Shown: positions 9,201 to 64,000, counted from the first letter of the stretch. The stretch: DNA of 64,000 nt from Xiphydria camelus (GCA_963678675.1 OY783195.1:6892001-6956000), one strand, 5' to 3'. Numbers and translations: made by a program. Notes: generated from the sequence alone by a model not told the origin.

Positions 9201-11377
9201 CTACGTGTGTAGTTATTAACATTCTTCCATTCAATAATGTTTTGTTTTTATTAAAAAAAAAAATCGATTTTTTTGAAATCGATTCTTTTGTGTCGATTCA
9301 ATTCAAAATTGCTCCATGAATGCTTCATTCGATTCAATTTCGAGAATCGATTCTTTTTGAAGGATCGCACATCCCTAAGTCTGCTCGTATCGCGCCAAAT
9401 CCGTGCGACAATACAGCGCTGCAAGATTGCATCTGTGTTGCACATAGACGGGATGCGTATGAGCTTTTTTATTGGACGGCGGTATTGAGAAATCGCTAAT
9501 TTTGTTCAGTGTTATCTCAGTTTCTAAATCAAGGGTTGATGATGCTTTACTCGGATTGACATTGATTTCTGCCATCAGAAATGGAATCCATATTCGTAAT
9601 CCTTCAATCTATCCATAACTCGCTTCGAATTATCGCGGTAGCTGCTGATATTTATAGCGTTCGACTCAACGTAGGATTGCGAAGAGTTAGAAGCGATATT
9701 TTGCCATGTCGTTTAGGCTAAATCATGTTATAAATAATACAGAGAAAATATAACGTTCTTATTTTCATAAATACTTGCGCTTTATCTTCAAAAAGCTTCT
9801 TAGCCGTGAAGATGGCATTCTCCGATGTCACCGTCTGACCGATGCACTTTACTTCCAGTAGTGAGCTTCCAGCGAGCTACGTTTGCGCCGTATGTGCGGC
9901 AACTAATGTAACATCTTTGTATCTGTGCTTCATATAAACAGGATGCATATTATGCTTGCAACACATTTACTGGAGGGTGACATCAAGAGATCATTAGTTT
10001 TATTTAGTGTTATCATCAATTCTTTAAATCGAGAGTCGATGATACATATTTCTCTCTTCAGGGGCTGAAATCGAAATTAAACTAACAATACAAAAAATAA
10101 CGAAAGGCGGAAATACAAAGTAAATATTAGGAAAATTCATAAAAATTTCCTTTGGAAATCAGGGAAATCTCAGGGAATTTTGAGAAGAGATTTCTGTCGC
10201 CACTCTATATAATATAGCGACTGAAATTATTCTCGCTTTTGGGTATTAATTATTCAAAAACTGCATTTTGAAAATTAGAAATTTCGTGATTCGAAGAGTA
10301 CCGTGGAAAGTTTAGTCATTATTTGTATTTACCAGAATCGCGTGGTCGCATATCTGATATGTCTATTTGCGAGCGAGTGCGCACAAATTGCAGCGTATGC
10401 ATGATATTCCTCACTTTCTAGGACCCAGGTCGTTGGTGCGACAAAGCATTTAATGATGCCGAAGTAGTTGTGATCGCAACGTCACCCCCGCAGGTCACGA
10501 ATGTCGCGCCTCTAATTTATACGAACGTAGATAATCACGCGATCAGATTGCTGAAAGAGAATTATCCGAAAAGAACGAAGAACGGAAAGAGATTTCAAAA
10601 GAGATATCTGGCGATACAATTTCCGTATTGCGGGACTGACGATATTCCCGAAGAAGCTCGTTACTTTAAGCGATTCAATATTCCCGAGCAATTAGAAAAA
10701 TTAGTTAAAGCCGTCCACGATAACGAAGACATTCGATATTTCGGTGCTTCCTGTAAAAAGCTCGTAGAGAGTATCAATATGGTGAAAGCTCAGGGACTTC
10801 CGGAGGAACCTAGCGATCCGAATGCCATCCAAAAAATTTGTAAGTGCCTCTAATATTCAGCTCAGACTCGCACGTCGTCGACTCTCGATGCAGTTTTTAA
10901 CGGTTTCCTTAAGAGGAAATATTCCAAGATCTTCATCATCGATTTTGAAGAAACGCGGTAGTTTTGCTACCGTAGTGATGAAATTACGGATTTGAATTTA
11001 TTCTTAACTCAGTGATTTTATTTCCCGAGAGCCGACGACATGAGTCTTTGGATTATACAGCATTGTTCTATAAGACTGAAAGAGGAAAAGGACACCCAGA
11101 GACGCGAGAAGTATATAGATTAATCGTAGGATACATTTTAATTTCAGTCGCACTTTTGCCGAAATCTGGAACTGATGAAGAAGGACCTTCCAGTTCACAA
11201 AAATGCAATGACACTGAGAAAAGTAATGGCACTGTGCCTTTCGCGACAAATATTAATGATCTGCGTTTAGGCGGAGAAAACGAAGAGGAGAGAAAAGACG
11301 AAGAGAGGGAAGGCGAAAGCTCGAACCCCGCTTCACAAAATGACCAGTATAGTCTTCTTAACGAACTGGACTTATAG
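6203..11377 (+). CDS. IL-17-receptor-like single-pass receptor with SEFIR domain (9 exons, complete)
   Basis: Joined exons: 6203-6295, 6409-6469, 6541-6702, 6778-7008, 7113-7421, 7519-7617, 7692-7858, 10422-10839 and 11148-11377 give 589 residues, with GT-AG introns and matching phases throughout. The start ATG (A at -3) follows an in-frame TAA at 6191. Residues 1-20 form a hydrophobic signal peptide. The ectodomain (about 21-290) has scattered cysteines and six N-glycosylation sequons. One membrane span covers about 291-312. The cytoplasmic part begins with LLVYSPTHAAHVNIM and continues with FNDAEVVVIATSP and RYLAIQFPYCGTDDIPE, the layout of the SEFIR domain that in IL-17 receptors recruits SEFIR adaptors (Act1/CIKS in vertebrates). 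The tail is acidic and Ser-rich, ending NELDL. Family assignment rests on the SEFIR motifs and topology. The ligand, and which IL-17R subtype is closest, are unknown. The 3' end faces the 3' end of Ret. Confidence 0.9.
6409..6469 (+). CDS. SEFIR receptor exon 2: N-terminal ectodomain
   Basis: TTTCAG acceptor, then NVLQPDSRYPCVLTPVNRTT. One Cys and one sequon (NRT) are present. It ends ACAG|GTAAGG in phase 1. Confidence 0.82.
6541..6702 (+). CDS. SEFIR receptor exon 3: ectodomain
   Basis: The acceptor TTTAAG|AA completes a Glu codon and gives CQDRVFTNFDAEPPSG, then a beta-strand-like stretch with two NFS sequons. A shift at the acceptor would bring in a stop at GGGTAA, so the frame is fixed. 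The donor is AGCA|GTAAGT in phase 1. Confidence 0.84.
6778..7008 (+). CDS. SEFIR receptor exon 4: ectodomain
   Basis: Acceptor GGGCAG|AA. It encodes two cysteines (PSACRD, FVSCPF), one NAT sequon and a strand-rich segment (SYSLEYEVSG), consistent with a fibronectin-III-like or IL-17R-type ectodomain module. The donor is TTTC|GTAAGT in phase 1. Confidence 0.86.
7113..7421 (+). CDS. SEFIR receptor exon 5: membrane-proximal ectodomain
   Basis: Acceptor TTTTCAG|GC. It encodes a second beta-rich module (YYLTLYIQPVPKEFNVTEYK ... RYYFKVAAL) with NVT and NET sequons and two cysteines (ANCHDESTC). The donor is ATAG|GTGAGT in phase 1. Confidence 0.88.
7519..7617 (+). CDS. SEFIR receptor exon 6: membrane span
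   Basis: Acceptor TTTCAG|AT. RLLLMIVCVIWIVPVTFVAY is a clear hydrophobic helix, followed by the basic stop-transfer KVWKLK. The donor is AAAG|GTATGT in phase 1. Confidence 0.9.
7692..7858 (+). CDS. SEFIR receptor exon 7: first half of SEFIR
   Basis: Follows an A-rich acceptor (AAAAAAAG). It encodes CLLVYSPTHAAHVNIMTELA, which has the form of SEFIR box 1 (hydrophobic strand, Y-S, then His-Val before an amphipathic helix), then VNAMIDKLDIPETSHQ. The donor is CAG|GTAAGA in phase 0. Confidence 0.9.
8822..9377. mobile_element. hAT-like MITE rich in TCGATT
   Basis: Terminal inverted repeat TAGGGATGTGCGATT at the left and its complement ending CGCACATCCCTA at the right. Flanks share TCTGCT, an imperfect 8-bp-type duplication. 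The interior near both ends is built from repeated TCGATTCTT words. No transposase. Confidence 0.8.
9378..10065. repeat. Diverged tandem duplication
   Basis: 9378-9580 and about 9868-10065 align loosely (shared GTGCGGCAA-like, TAGACGGGATGC and GTTCAGTGTTATC words). Probably decayed transposon-derived DNA; family not recognised. Confidence 0.5.
10422..10839 (+). CDS. SEFIR receptor exon 8: second half of SEFIR
   Basis: Acceptor TTTCTAG|GACCC after a 2.56-kb intron. It holds the remaining SEFIR strands (WCDKAFNDAEVVVIATSP), a Lys/Arg-rich helix, and RYLAIQFPYCGTDDIPE followed by FKRFNIPEQLEKLVKAV, as in IL-17R tails. The donor is ATTT|GTAAGT in phase 1. Confidence 0.9.
11148..11377 (+). CDS. 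SEFIR receptor exon 9: acidic cytoplasmic tail and stop
   Basis: Acceptor ATTTCAG|TC. It encodes a low-complexity Glu/Ser/Asn-rich tail (GENEEERKDEEREGESS) ending NDQYSLLNELDL and TAG. The open frame extends upstream of the acceptor, but phase and pyrimidine context support the start here. Confidence 0.82.
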
Positions 11378-11605
11378 GGCCCGTATTCATAGTCAGAATC
11401 TATAATGAACACGACTGAAGTTGTCGTTTCAACCAATAAGTGAGCTCTGATGCTGACTTAAAGCCATGCTTATTTATAAGTAGCAACTATGAGCACTGAC
11501 CATAGACTTAATCGTTACACGTGTACAAATATTTTATACCATGTATTTTTTTGCTGTGCATATTCATTAAAGATTCGTAATCGAATGGCAATGGTTTTAT
11601 AATGA

Positions 11606-11611
11606 AATAAA
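11606..11611 (+). terminator. Candidate polyadenylation signal of the SEFIR receptor gene
   Basis: AATAAA about 230 bases after the stop codon, followed by a GT-rich stretch. This is a plausible cleavage region, but the hexamer is common in AT-rich DNA. Confidence 0.45.
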
Positions 11612-12754
11612 TGGTTGTCGAATGTCAATATTACAAAGTGTTCCTTTACTGTTTTCCATCTCATCACTCCTACAAGTTTTTCTCCGAGGACTATATACCT
11701 CGCTTTTGGGTTTATTAAACAAATAGTCGTTTCATGAGCAAAAAAGAATCGTAATGGCATATTTGTAGAGACGTATTTTTTATATCTACTAAGATTAAAT
11801 GCTTAGAAGTGAATGCCAATTCTGGAATTCACAAACAGATAGAATGAAACATCTAAAAGATAATTTTTTCTCAACATAAAACTGCGATACGTAAAAAAAA
11901 ATAATTAGGCTCATTTTGAAGAGTTTTTTTTTAACATACTAAGAGATTCTCTGAAGTAGATATAAAAAAATACATTGATCGCCACTATATAATCATGTCA
12001 AATTTCATAACATTCGGAAAGCGACATCACGAAATGGTGTTTTCTGAATACCAATAGAATGATCTACTCCTTTTATATAACATTAGAAACAATAAACGTC
12101 GGCAATTATAACAAAAAATGTCATAGTACAGCAAAAAACGCAAGACGCGTCAGTATAACTTACGTCAAAATTACGAAAGCATTATTTCGTTTTCTTCTCA
12201 TTCACTTTCTACGAATTTATGTAATTCATTGTATTACATAGTAATTACAAGCGAATATTAATGACACATTTGTGATCATACAATGCGGTAAATCTCTTAG
12301 ATACAGTGCATCGAAATAAGTTTTTACTGCATTCTCTAGCTGACGACGTTACACTTGATATATAAAGTACGAATTGAAAACGTATACTCGGATAGGTACA
12401 TTCGCGTATATTAATGATAGTATATTTCGTGTTTATATTTATATATTTATACGTATTAAATATAGGCAGACTAATGGAATGTTTGATTATTATACATATA
12501 AATACAAATTTTACGAGATTATCGATAGGGTACGGAAAACGCAGTCTTTGCTTTTCAGATATGGTTGTGTTAACCAAAAACTAATGTTTTTTTCACTTCA
12601 GCAGAGGAGATTTCGTATTCCACGAATTCACATAGAGTGCATCGCATTGAAAGAAGTGCATCAATAATTTTCATTCGCGGAAAGGTTCATTTGAACGACT
12701 TGACTTGAACAACGATTATCCCGTTATCTGTGAACCTTTGACCAATCATGGTAT

Positions 12755-13085
12755 AATGCTTTTTTTGAAGATGATATTTCGATCTTTAAGAAAGTCTTAT
12801 TCCACCATCGGCTAAAAATTACTGGCGAGCAGATAATTGCAGTTGAAATGAATGTTCTTACGAGCGAAACATGTCGAACGTTTACTTTATGTTCGTAGAG
12901 GATCTACTTATTCGCAGTTATCTTTTTATGTACAAACTTTTGGTCTATAAAAGTATAATATTTTCTTAAAGGCTATATTTCGATCTTCAAGAAAGTCTTA
13001 TAACATCATTGGCTAAAAGGTACTAGTCGGAAGACAATTGCGTTTAAAGTGGATCTTTCCACGAGTGAAAAGTAGCGATACGCCT
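12755..13085. repeat. Diverged tandem duplication, about 205-bp period
   Basis: Both units carry ATTTCGATCTT, AAGAAAGTCTTAT, TTGGCTAAAA-like words and an ACGAGYGAAA end. Confidence 0.65.
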
Positions 13086-14279
13086 TGTTGACTTGACTCA
13101 CTAAACATGATTCTTATTCATGTTTCATGGTTCACAGATCACGGAGCCTTTACCGCTTGACATTTACGCACCAAAAACTACAGGTACAACGAAAATATCT
13201 CATTCAATAGGAAGCATAGAATACCTAGGATTTCTTATCGATAAAGACGAGATCGACACTGGTACGAGAAATAACATCAGAACAAAAAATGCTTAGTAAC
13301 AATTGTAAAAAAAAAGAAACCGATCAGCATTGGAAGCATCCCTAAGAGGCCGTTCTATTTGGCTCTTCATGCTTTTCACGTTGAAATTCGATTAAATATT
13401 CAAATACAGAATCTAATCCAATTTAAATGTGAATGGTGTCAAGGTCCTCATCGAAGTGCTTCTTGCGGATGTTCCCAACGTAAATACCGCAGCTGAGATT
13501 GGGTAATAGTCGATTCTATCACGCAAACTTATCGTTAGTAATTATACACCTATCTAAATTGCGAATAAATATTTAAATAGTACTTATACTACGATCGACA
13601 AGTACGGCTTTCATTTACCGTTCCATCTTACTTTAAATACATAACGATATTTTGTACACAAAAATATGGCGGGTCGTATTTCTTAAATTATTTGGTATAA
13701 CAATGTTTTTTGGTATCTGTATTATTAGTAGTGTAATTAACTCTGTTCTTTGGTCCTAAAATCTCTCGTAGCTATCACCAGCTTTTTAAAGTAAACAAAA
13801 CGTTTTCAGGACAACCCACGTGATTTATTTCCTGTACGGACGTTCTTGGAAAAACTTGGAAACCGATAAATAATGAATTCACTACCGTTAATTCAGGCTC
13901 TCAAAAGTTTATGCGTTCTAAGGAAGAAACAATGATATTCTCAAACAAAAAATAGATTCGCCGATTCTTTCTTCGTAGCGATATATTGATTAATTATTGA
14001 TTGGTTAATCCGCATGGATTAAAAATATATCTATTTAAAAATGATCGCAAGTCGTAATATTAGTGATTGTTGAATTGTTTGATTACCTGGATTAAAATGT
14101 ATTTGGCATTATTAACCATTAAGCTTCTATCTCGAATCATATTGCACGAATTCAAAAGTACATAGGTATTTTCTACACACACGAGGAGTTAGAGTAGCGT
14201 TCTTTTCCGACGTTTCGCATCACTATGGCGCGATGGTTATTAAACGTCGTTCAAATTGTTTCCTGGACCAGCGGTCGCT

Positions 14280-14760
14280 GGTCCGTACATTTTTGCTTTG
14301 GTTCACAACACGAAAATAAATCAAATAAGGCCCTCCTTACCTCCTTAGACTTCAAACGAAGTTTCTTCGTTCAATATCCTTGCTTTGGTTCACAGTACGA
14401 AAATGGATAGACGCTAGCTTCCTTCTACTTTTCCTTCCGAGGAAGAAGGCAATTTCCATCCATAACTACTTCGTCAGTTACAAGTTGAGTTTTTTCCTTG
14501 GGTATCCTTATTTCGATCCAATTCGTTTCTTTTCGCGAGGAAGAAACAATGTCATCTCTAGATTTTTCAAAATATATTGATTTTATATTTTTTCTTCCTA
14601 AACGCTTTGACTTCGGAAGATTCTTTCTTTAGGATCCTTTAATCTACAGCAAAAAATAGACGGACTCAAGCCAACTTTTTTTTCCTCCGCCGGAAGAAAA
14701 GATAATTCCATCTACAACTTCTTCGTCCGCTCTGACGTCAAACGAAGTTCTTTCTTCCGT
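14280..14760. repeat. Degenerate repeats just 3' of Ret
   Basis: Words TGACGTCAAACGAAG, CTTTGGTTCACA and CGAGGAAGAA recur two or three times. This would be Ret 3' UTR if transcription continues past 14788. Confidence 0.5.
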
Positions 14761-14787
14761 TGTTGTAAGCTCTCTCGAGCTTCTCCT

Positions 14788-58495
<43,708 letters not shown>

Positions 58496-61400
58496 CTGGA
58501 AAGAGACGAAGTAGAACTGGTGACGTTCAATTTTTCACGGGAGAGACATGTTTAAAGTATTCTTCTCCGAGAATGAAGAATCTCCTAGAAATTCTCGCTT
58601 TCCAAGCAAATTGATTCGTTTCTCGCTTTTACGAGGCGCTGTGTGTCTTCCGCGCGACAAAGTGACAAAGACGTCTGCAAGAGCCTCGAGACGTAGAATC
58701 GAAAGATATTTACAACCCTTTACACGTATTACGAGTTTTATGCGTATACTCGGATCGATCTTATTGCTACTGCGACTATTCGAATGTCTACAGTAATATT
58801 TATAGCTAATGGTGACAAATACGATGCAATCGCCATGGTGTGTGACAGCTATAAATATTGTTTTTCAGTACATCTTGATACAGGAGAACCCTCAGAATCG
58901 ATAAATTATTTCCTCAATAGTGAATTAAATGGGAAAATATAGAAGATTAATAAAAATACGTTTAATTGGTTGTGAGGATTGTTCCAATAAAAGGAAATAC
59001 ATATACCCCGCTAAAAATTTCCGATCGAAAACGATAGAATATGGCAAAAATGATTCAAAAATACTACAGAGCGTGAAACAAATCGTTTCCTATTACTTTT
59101 CTAATAAATATTATAGAAACTTCTCCAGATCTTACAGTTTTTTATAGTATTCAATGTGAAAATTATAAGAAACAATAAAAGTTCTCGCTCTATGTTTCTT
59201 TTGTATCTTTTCTATGATTTTCTATCGTCTTCTATCAGAAATTTTGTGCAGCAATTCCCAATAATACTGTACAAAAGAAATTGCAAAATGCAGCAACGAA
59301 CGATATATAAATAACGAGGCGATTGCATCGAATTGGAGTGTCAAAGGAGATTCGAACTATACATACATCTCGAAGAAAATTGAGACGCTACAAATATTTC
59401 TCGGTCATATAACTATAAAATACGAGAAAGGGAAAGCTCGTCTGCTTCGATGTGAAATTTGCAATAAATGTCCGTCATCGCTCTTCTGTGAAAATTGACT
59501 TTTCCTTGGGGTATAGTCAAAACCTTGCGCACCGAGACGAGTCAGTACACCCTTCGAGTCTTCGGTGGATGTTTTACGATCGCAAGGAAAGATGCACGGG
59601 GGTGTCTCCAGGCTGAATAAAATATCGCGTACTCAACGTATTGCCGAATATTCCGTCACGTGAAATTTTGCAAGGCATAAATTGTATAGTACATACGTAC
59701 TCCGAAAGAAAAATGATCAACATCGATACCGAAAGAAATATACAGTGGAGATGGTAAGAAATATTACTACAGCAGCAATCTGGTTAGTCGCTGTAGCAAT
59801 ATAATTGATTTCTGCACTAATACTATTAACAATCAGTCATTACTGCAGTTAGAATTACTACTGCGCCTTCTACATAGTCTTTTCTAATCTCATAATTGCA
59901 GCAGAAGCAGCTGAATAACGAAACGTCACAGTTGACCGTAAAAATGAATTATTTACAACTCACACCCCTGAACGAGAAACTGCATTTACGATCGTCCTCC
60001 GAGATGCTATAAAGTGAATTGTGCAGTGCATTTCCGAGAAAAAGATCTAAGAAGGAATATCTGTAGATCAGGCTTCACAGTGTGTCCCCAATCCCTCTTT
60101 ATTTCCCTATATTTTCAAGTTTTTCTTTCTTTACTTTAAAACACGTGCTGTTTCCCATTTTGCCCTATTACTTGATACTTTTGCTCTAAAACCATTTATT
60201 ATTTAACTTCTCAGTTGAATCTCTTCATCATTTCGGATTACGTGAAAAGGATCAAAATGCTAAAATTTCTTTTTGCAAATATGTTACTATAATCTCCACT
60301 TTATCCATCTGCATCAATATTTCGTTTAAAATATAATAATATAGTTTAATTAATTGATGACCTAGTTTAATAAATTAATATTTCTCATCGGAAACTAGAT
60401 TTCGCAGATGATCCCTTTTCCTTAAATCAGATTGTGATACTCAGATTTAAGTTAAATAACATAACATACATTTTTAAGTTACAAAGAAATCCTTCATTCA
60501 CTTAATAAATATTAGTGTTTCATTGTATATCTTAAAAATGATTATTTCTTTAAAACACTGCACATTTCTAATTTCTGGAAGATCTTTTTTTAATTAAACT
60601 TATCCCCCTTTTTTGCCAAAATTTCCTCCATTTCCCCTAACATGAAAAAAAGACGGGCTGTGGAACCTAGTAGACATACTAAAGTTCTCGTCTTCATGTT
60701 CGAATATAACGTACAAGAACTAATAAAAATATAAATATATATTCACGCATGAGATAATAACTTCATATTTAGCAGTAAGAAGGTTGCTTAGTAGCTTTCC
60801 ATCAGGTGCAGGTGTATTTGGCATTATTGCGCCTACGGAAGGCAACCTCGAAACCGAATTACCGCAAAGTATAAAGCGTAGATATCACCTCGGGGGTGAT
60901 GCTATATATAACGGTTTCCCATTCTACCACGAGTTCGAGAAATAGTCGTCGTCGTTAAAGAGAACATTCTCTAAATACGTGAACTACGGCAGACGACCTC
61001 GTGGAAGGTTGCACATCTCGATTATAAACTAAAAAAAAAACCACTACACGCTTCGAAAATGAAAGCGTCATCGAATCGTAAATCGTAAGACGCGTATATA
61101 CTTACGATTTATTTGTCGACGAAAAAAAAGATGCGTATATAGAATCCCAACGACTTTTATGACGAAAACATGCCCGCCGCGAAGAATGACTAACGAGACG
61201 GCATTGATGCCAATGCGGTTTTCTTTGAGCAGCTTTCTTCGCCAATGGCGAGGGTCTTTTGTGACGATTCGTTTATATCGCATCGCGTGGGTAGCATCGG
61301 CACACGGCGACGGCGAGAGAAGCCACCCTCTTGCGACCCAATGAACTTTAGAGCTTTCGGCCACCTCCGACCTTCACTACGCGCGAATACGGATTGCCTC

Positions 61401-61627
61401 GCGGTTTGTCGAATACACGGGAATACTCTTAACGTTGTTTAAAGCCGCGTTACCTCGAGACGGCCCATCGCGAGCTTGTAGCGCGGAGGATAAGACGTGA
61501 ACGACGGGACCCCGAGCTTTTTTTAAACAGGAAAGACAGTGTAACAGGTAGGAAACTTTATAGTATATAAAGCATTGATGTGCTTTAGAGACTACATAAA
61601 CTTTTATGAAATAGAAATTAAATGGTA
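58496..61627. other. Ret: Upstream part of Ret, no exon recognised
   Basis: An exon carrying the Ret start and signal peptide, ending in phase 1, is expected on the - strand at or beyond this region. None could be identified. Mostly AT-rich with no supported gene. Confidence 0.4.
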
Positions 61628-62287
61628 CACCGTGCAAACAGTTTATTAATAGTTAATAAATGTAGGGGAAGGGCGGGCAAAACGGGGTATCCCTCTTATC
61701 TTTTATATTATTGCTCCTGTCTTTCTATTAAATCACTTGAGCCTCAAGTAAATAAATCGCCCTGTCAATTGATATACGTACGAAAGCAGTGGTAGTCGAA
61801 GAACCTACAAACATACCTAATATATGAGACATCGTGCCACAATATCGCAGGATATTTGATGTGAAGTAATTACGCTATGCTTGTGTTTTGACTATGATAT
61901 CGTAGTTACTATAGGAACGGAGACAATTTGTAGTAAAAATGTTAATAATTTTGTTCTGTAAAATATTTTTTACTTTGAAAATGACAGAATAAATGTTTCC
62001 AATTCCTCAATTTCTTCGTTTGTGGCCTACCAAATTTTTAGTATAATACTCAGCTTTGCTCGTCGTTCCCTTCATTTTTAACAAGGCGAAATAAATATTT
62101 CGTTATGTCGGGAAAATATACGTTAATTATTAAAATGTTTATTTCATTCAAAAGATTCGATTGCTTCAAAAGATCCCATTCTACCAAACAAATATTGTAA
62201 TAATTAACGAATACTTGTTTGGTCCAATAACATTTTTATTTCGCCATGTTCGAACAAACATTTATTAACTACAAATAAACTGCAGGT
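61628..62287. mobile_element. MITE family A, copy 5 (interrupted)
   Basis: Left end CACCGTGCAAACAGTTTATT; right part AACATTTATTAACTACAAAT, with family words (CGAAATAAATATTTCGTTAT). Split by a GC-ended insert at about 61664-62079. Confidence 0.78.
61664..62079. mobile_element. Insert in MITE A copy 5 with AGGGGAAGGGCGGGCAAAAC end
   Basis: Left end AGGGGAAGGGCGGGCAAAAC; the right end is a diverged complement (GAAGGGAACGACGAGCAAAG). The same left end recurs at 63783. Confidence 0.65.
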
Positions 62288-63459
62288 ATACGGTTATCTA
62301 TTTTGTTTCTATAATATTATTTTGAATCTGCAAGCGCCTGAGTCATGGAGGAGTTTCAGGCCCATGACATGTCTCTATTGCGAATGGTGGCCACGACGTA
62401 GCAGCGACGCTGTGGCGTGCTTGATTATACAATATTCATATTCGTTGGCTTGGTTTCGAAGAGTTGAGATAATTTTTTCTCTAGAGATGTACATTCCATA
62501 TTCATTTTAATACACATATTTCCATGTGTTCTTATATTTCGTTATCATCCTTATCGCCTCCATGTCGCAAATCAATCGATTCTCGACTCGACAATGCTAC
62601 GACGAAATACTACGATTCCCGTTCAGAAAAGCGTTGAAAGCGTCGAACCTTTCCCATCGAATAACTGTAACAAAGATTCCAACACCAGGACGATATCCCG
62701 ATTGGCGTGAACTTGTAGATAGGCGGTCAGATACGACGCAAACCAACATGTGTCAAGGTGAGCATTTAATCGATATTTACAAGGCAGTTAATTTTAATCA
62801 AAGATCGCGTGTCGACCGCGCGCCGGTCGAAACATTTACCCCGCGCTCTCTAGTCGCGCGGACGAGAATACCACGGGTCTCGGTGACGATACGCGCGCGA
62901 CGCTAAGTTATGCCGCGCGGAAAATTGCGATAAGGCGATTCGCGTTAACGTTCTGCAATTACGAAGGACTCCGGATGTACGCACGTGTATTTATACTGGA
63001 TAAAGCGGGACGTAAATATATACGCGGTATCTCTCTCCGTAGCGAGCGAGAAGTCGTGGCTGGACTGTATAATTTTCAGCCGGCACGATCGTTATCGTAC
63101 AATGAAAAAACGAGCTTTCTTTACGAGCCCTTAAACCGCAACGCGCGTGAAGTGAGGAAGGAGGTACTTTGAATAGTAGTCCACGACGCAGAAGTTGCGG
63201 GATAGGGGTGGTGGGAGAAAGCATGTACAAGGTCCGCATAATTAGCCTTCTGTGTGACGTGCGATGATTTGTCAAGTCGTCGTGGAAATATCATCGTTCG
63301 GATAAAACGAGATTGCTTGGTTTATATAGTTTTTCCGCCCAAGCTTAGCACTCAGTATCCGAAACCATTCTCCACAATGTTAAAATAGTGATATTTTATT
63401 ATAATATGTTTTGTTATTACAAAGTTATTCACCTCCTAAATATCGAATCATAAATATTT
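62288..63459. other. Non-coding, no gene supported
   Basis: Contains a 126-codon open frame (62526-62906, +) and other open frames in a GC-richer patch. None shows a domain, splice context or codon pattern to support it. Confidence 0.4.
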
Positions 63460-63770
63460 AAGATGGCCGACTACTGAAGTGGAGCCTTAAGGAAGTTTAT
63501 AAATATATCAAAATTTAACTCTTTTAGTGAAGCAGCTCATTTTTCACGCATTTATATATTCGTGATTCTTTTTGTGAATATGTCATAATTCCATTTCTTC
63601 CATAAACATGATGATTCCATATTCTACAACGTTTGAAGAATTTTCCATAATTTGTCGGTTTGATTTGGACGAATGTTATTCATACTGCTATTATTTAAAA
63701 ATTGGTTGGGTCCACTTGACCCACGAGTGACCACCGCGGAACTGTACGGATGTGAGACCACACTGAGAAA
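63460..63770. repeat. Diverged partial copy of the 36.6-37.1 kb TTAA element
   Basis: Shares ATATTCGTGATT-like, GATATTCTACAAC-like, TTGGTTGGGTCCACTTGACC and GTGACCACCGCGGAACTGTA with the right half of 36581-37099. Confidence 0.7.
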
Positions 63771-63782
63771 ATAGTTTGCTTA

Positions 63783-64000
63783 AGGGAAGGACGGGCAAAA
63801 CGGGGTGCTTATAAGCTTTGGCAGGCCATAAATGAAGAAACTAAGGAATTCGAAAATTTTCTTCAAAAATTACGTAGGTAATAGTCATACATTTAGTTTT
63901 ATAATACCAATTCGAAATATTACCAAAAAAAAAGCATAGATGTAGTAAAAACAGGTATACGTTAAAAATCTGCGTACTACCACGCTTTACCCGCTGGTTA
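63783..64000. mobile_element. Element starting AAGGGAAGGACGGGCAAAAC, cut by window end
   Basis: The end resembles that of the insert at 61664. Its other end is beyond the window or not recognisable. Confidence 0.5.

Larger units (their letters stand above)
7859..10421. other. Intron 7 of the SEFIR gene, repeat-filled
   Basis: Contains a hAT-like MITE (8822-9377) inserted in older decayed repeat DNA (about 8560-9580), and a diverged duplicate of part of that DNA (9868-10065). No intact open frame. Confidence 0.6.
11378..14787. other. 3' intergenic region between the two receptors
   Basis: Holds the 3' ends of both convergent genes. AT-rich, no supported gene. Two repeat pairs are present (12.75-13.08 and 14.28-14.76 kb). 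Confidence 0.5.

Noticed and set aside
61068..61364. - strand frame with a hydrophobic stretch, considered as Ret signal-peptide exon
   Set aside because: Hydrophobic part is internal and no donor of the required phase follows it convincingly.
62526..62906. 126-codon + strand open frame
   Set aside because: No domain or splice support, and the C-terminal half is Arg-rich from GC-rich sequence.

Overview
The window looks like nuclear DNA from an insect, most likely a hymenopteran such as an ant. It is AT-rich with GC-rich patches, genes are split by GT-AG introns, two animal receptor genes are present, and the non-coding DNA is packed with short non-autonomous DNA transposons and Helitrons. 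The species is an inference. No bacterial, CRISPR, tRNA or rRNA feature was found.

Only two protein-coding genes can be supported, and they are arranged tail to tail. On the + strand (6203-11377, nine exons, 589 residues) lies a complete single-pass receptor with a signal peptide, a glycosylated Cys-containing ectodomain, one membrane span and a cytoplasmic SEFIR domain, i.e. an IL-17-receptor-like protein. On the - strand (58495 down to 14788, seventeen exons in the window, about 1132 residues) lies the receptor tyrosine kinase Ret: cadherin-like ectodomain, cysteine-rich domain, membrane span, juxtamembrane exon, split tyrosine kinase and a tail rich in tyrosines. Splice phases agree at all sixteen internal Ret junctions and all eight junctions of the SEFIR gene. 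Only the Ret exon(s) carrying the start codon and signal peptide are missing. They were not found in 58496-64000 and may lie beyond the window.

Layout: 1-6202 is intergenic with a Helitron, a nested MITE and a 382-bp foldback element. 6203-11377 is the SEFIR receptor; its 2.6-kb seventh intron holds a hAT-like MITE and decayed repeats. 11378-14787 is the 3' intergenic space between the genes. 14788-58495 is Ret, whose large introns (18.8-22.9, 23.2-32.5, 32.7-40.0, 42.5-50.0, 50.4-53.6 and 55.5-58.3 kb) are full of mobile elements. 58496-64000 is non-coding as far as can be seen, with more MITEs.

The transposon record is rich. There are two Helitrons differing in tandem-unit number, a five-copy TA-flanked MITE family with nested secondary insertions, a six-copy AT-rich repeat with three nested insertions, several TTAA-flanked (piggyBac-type) elements including two sharing one TTAA, pogo-like and mariner remnants, and many foldback elements. 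The two receptors are both membrane signalling proteins, but nothing in the sequence shows that they act together.
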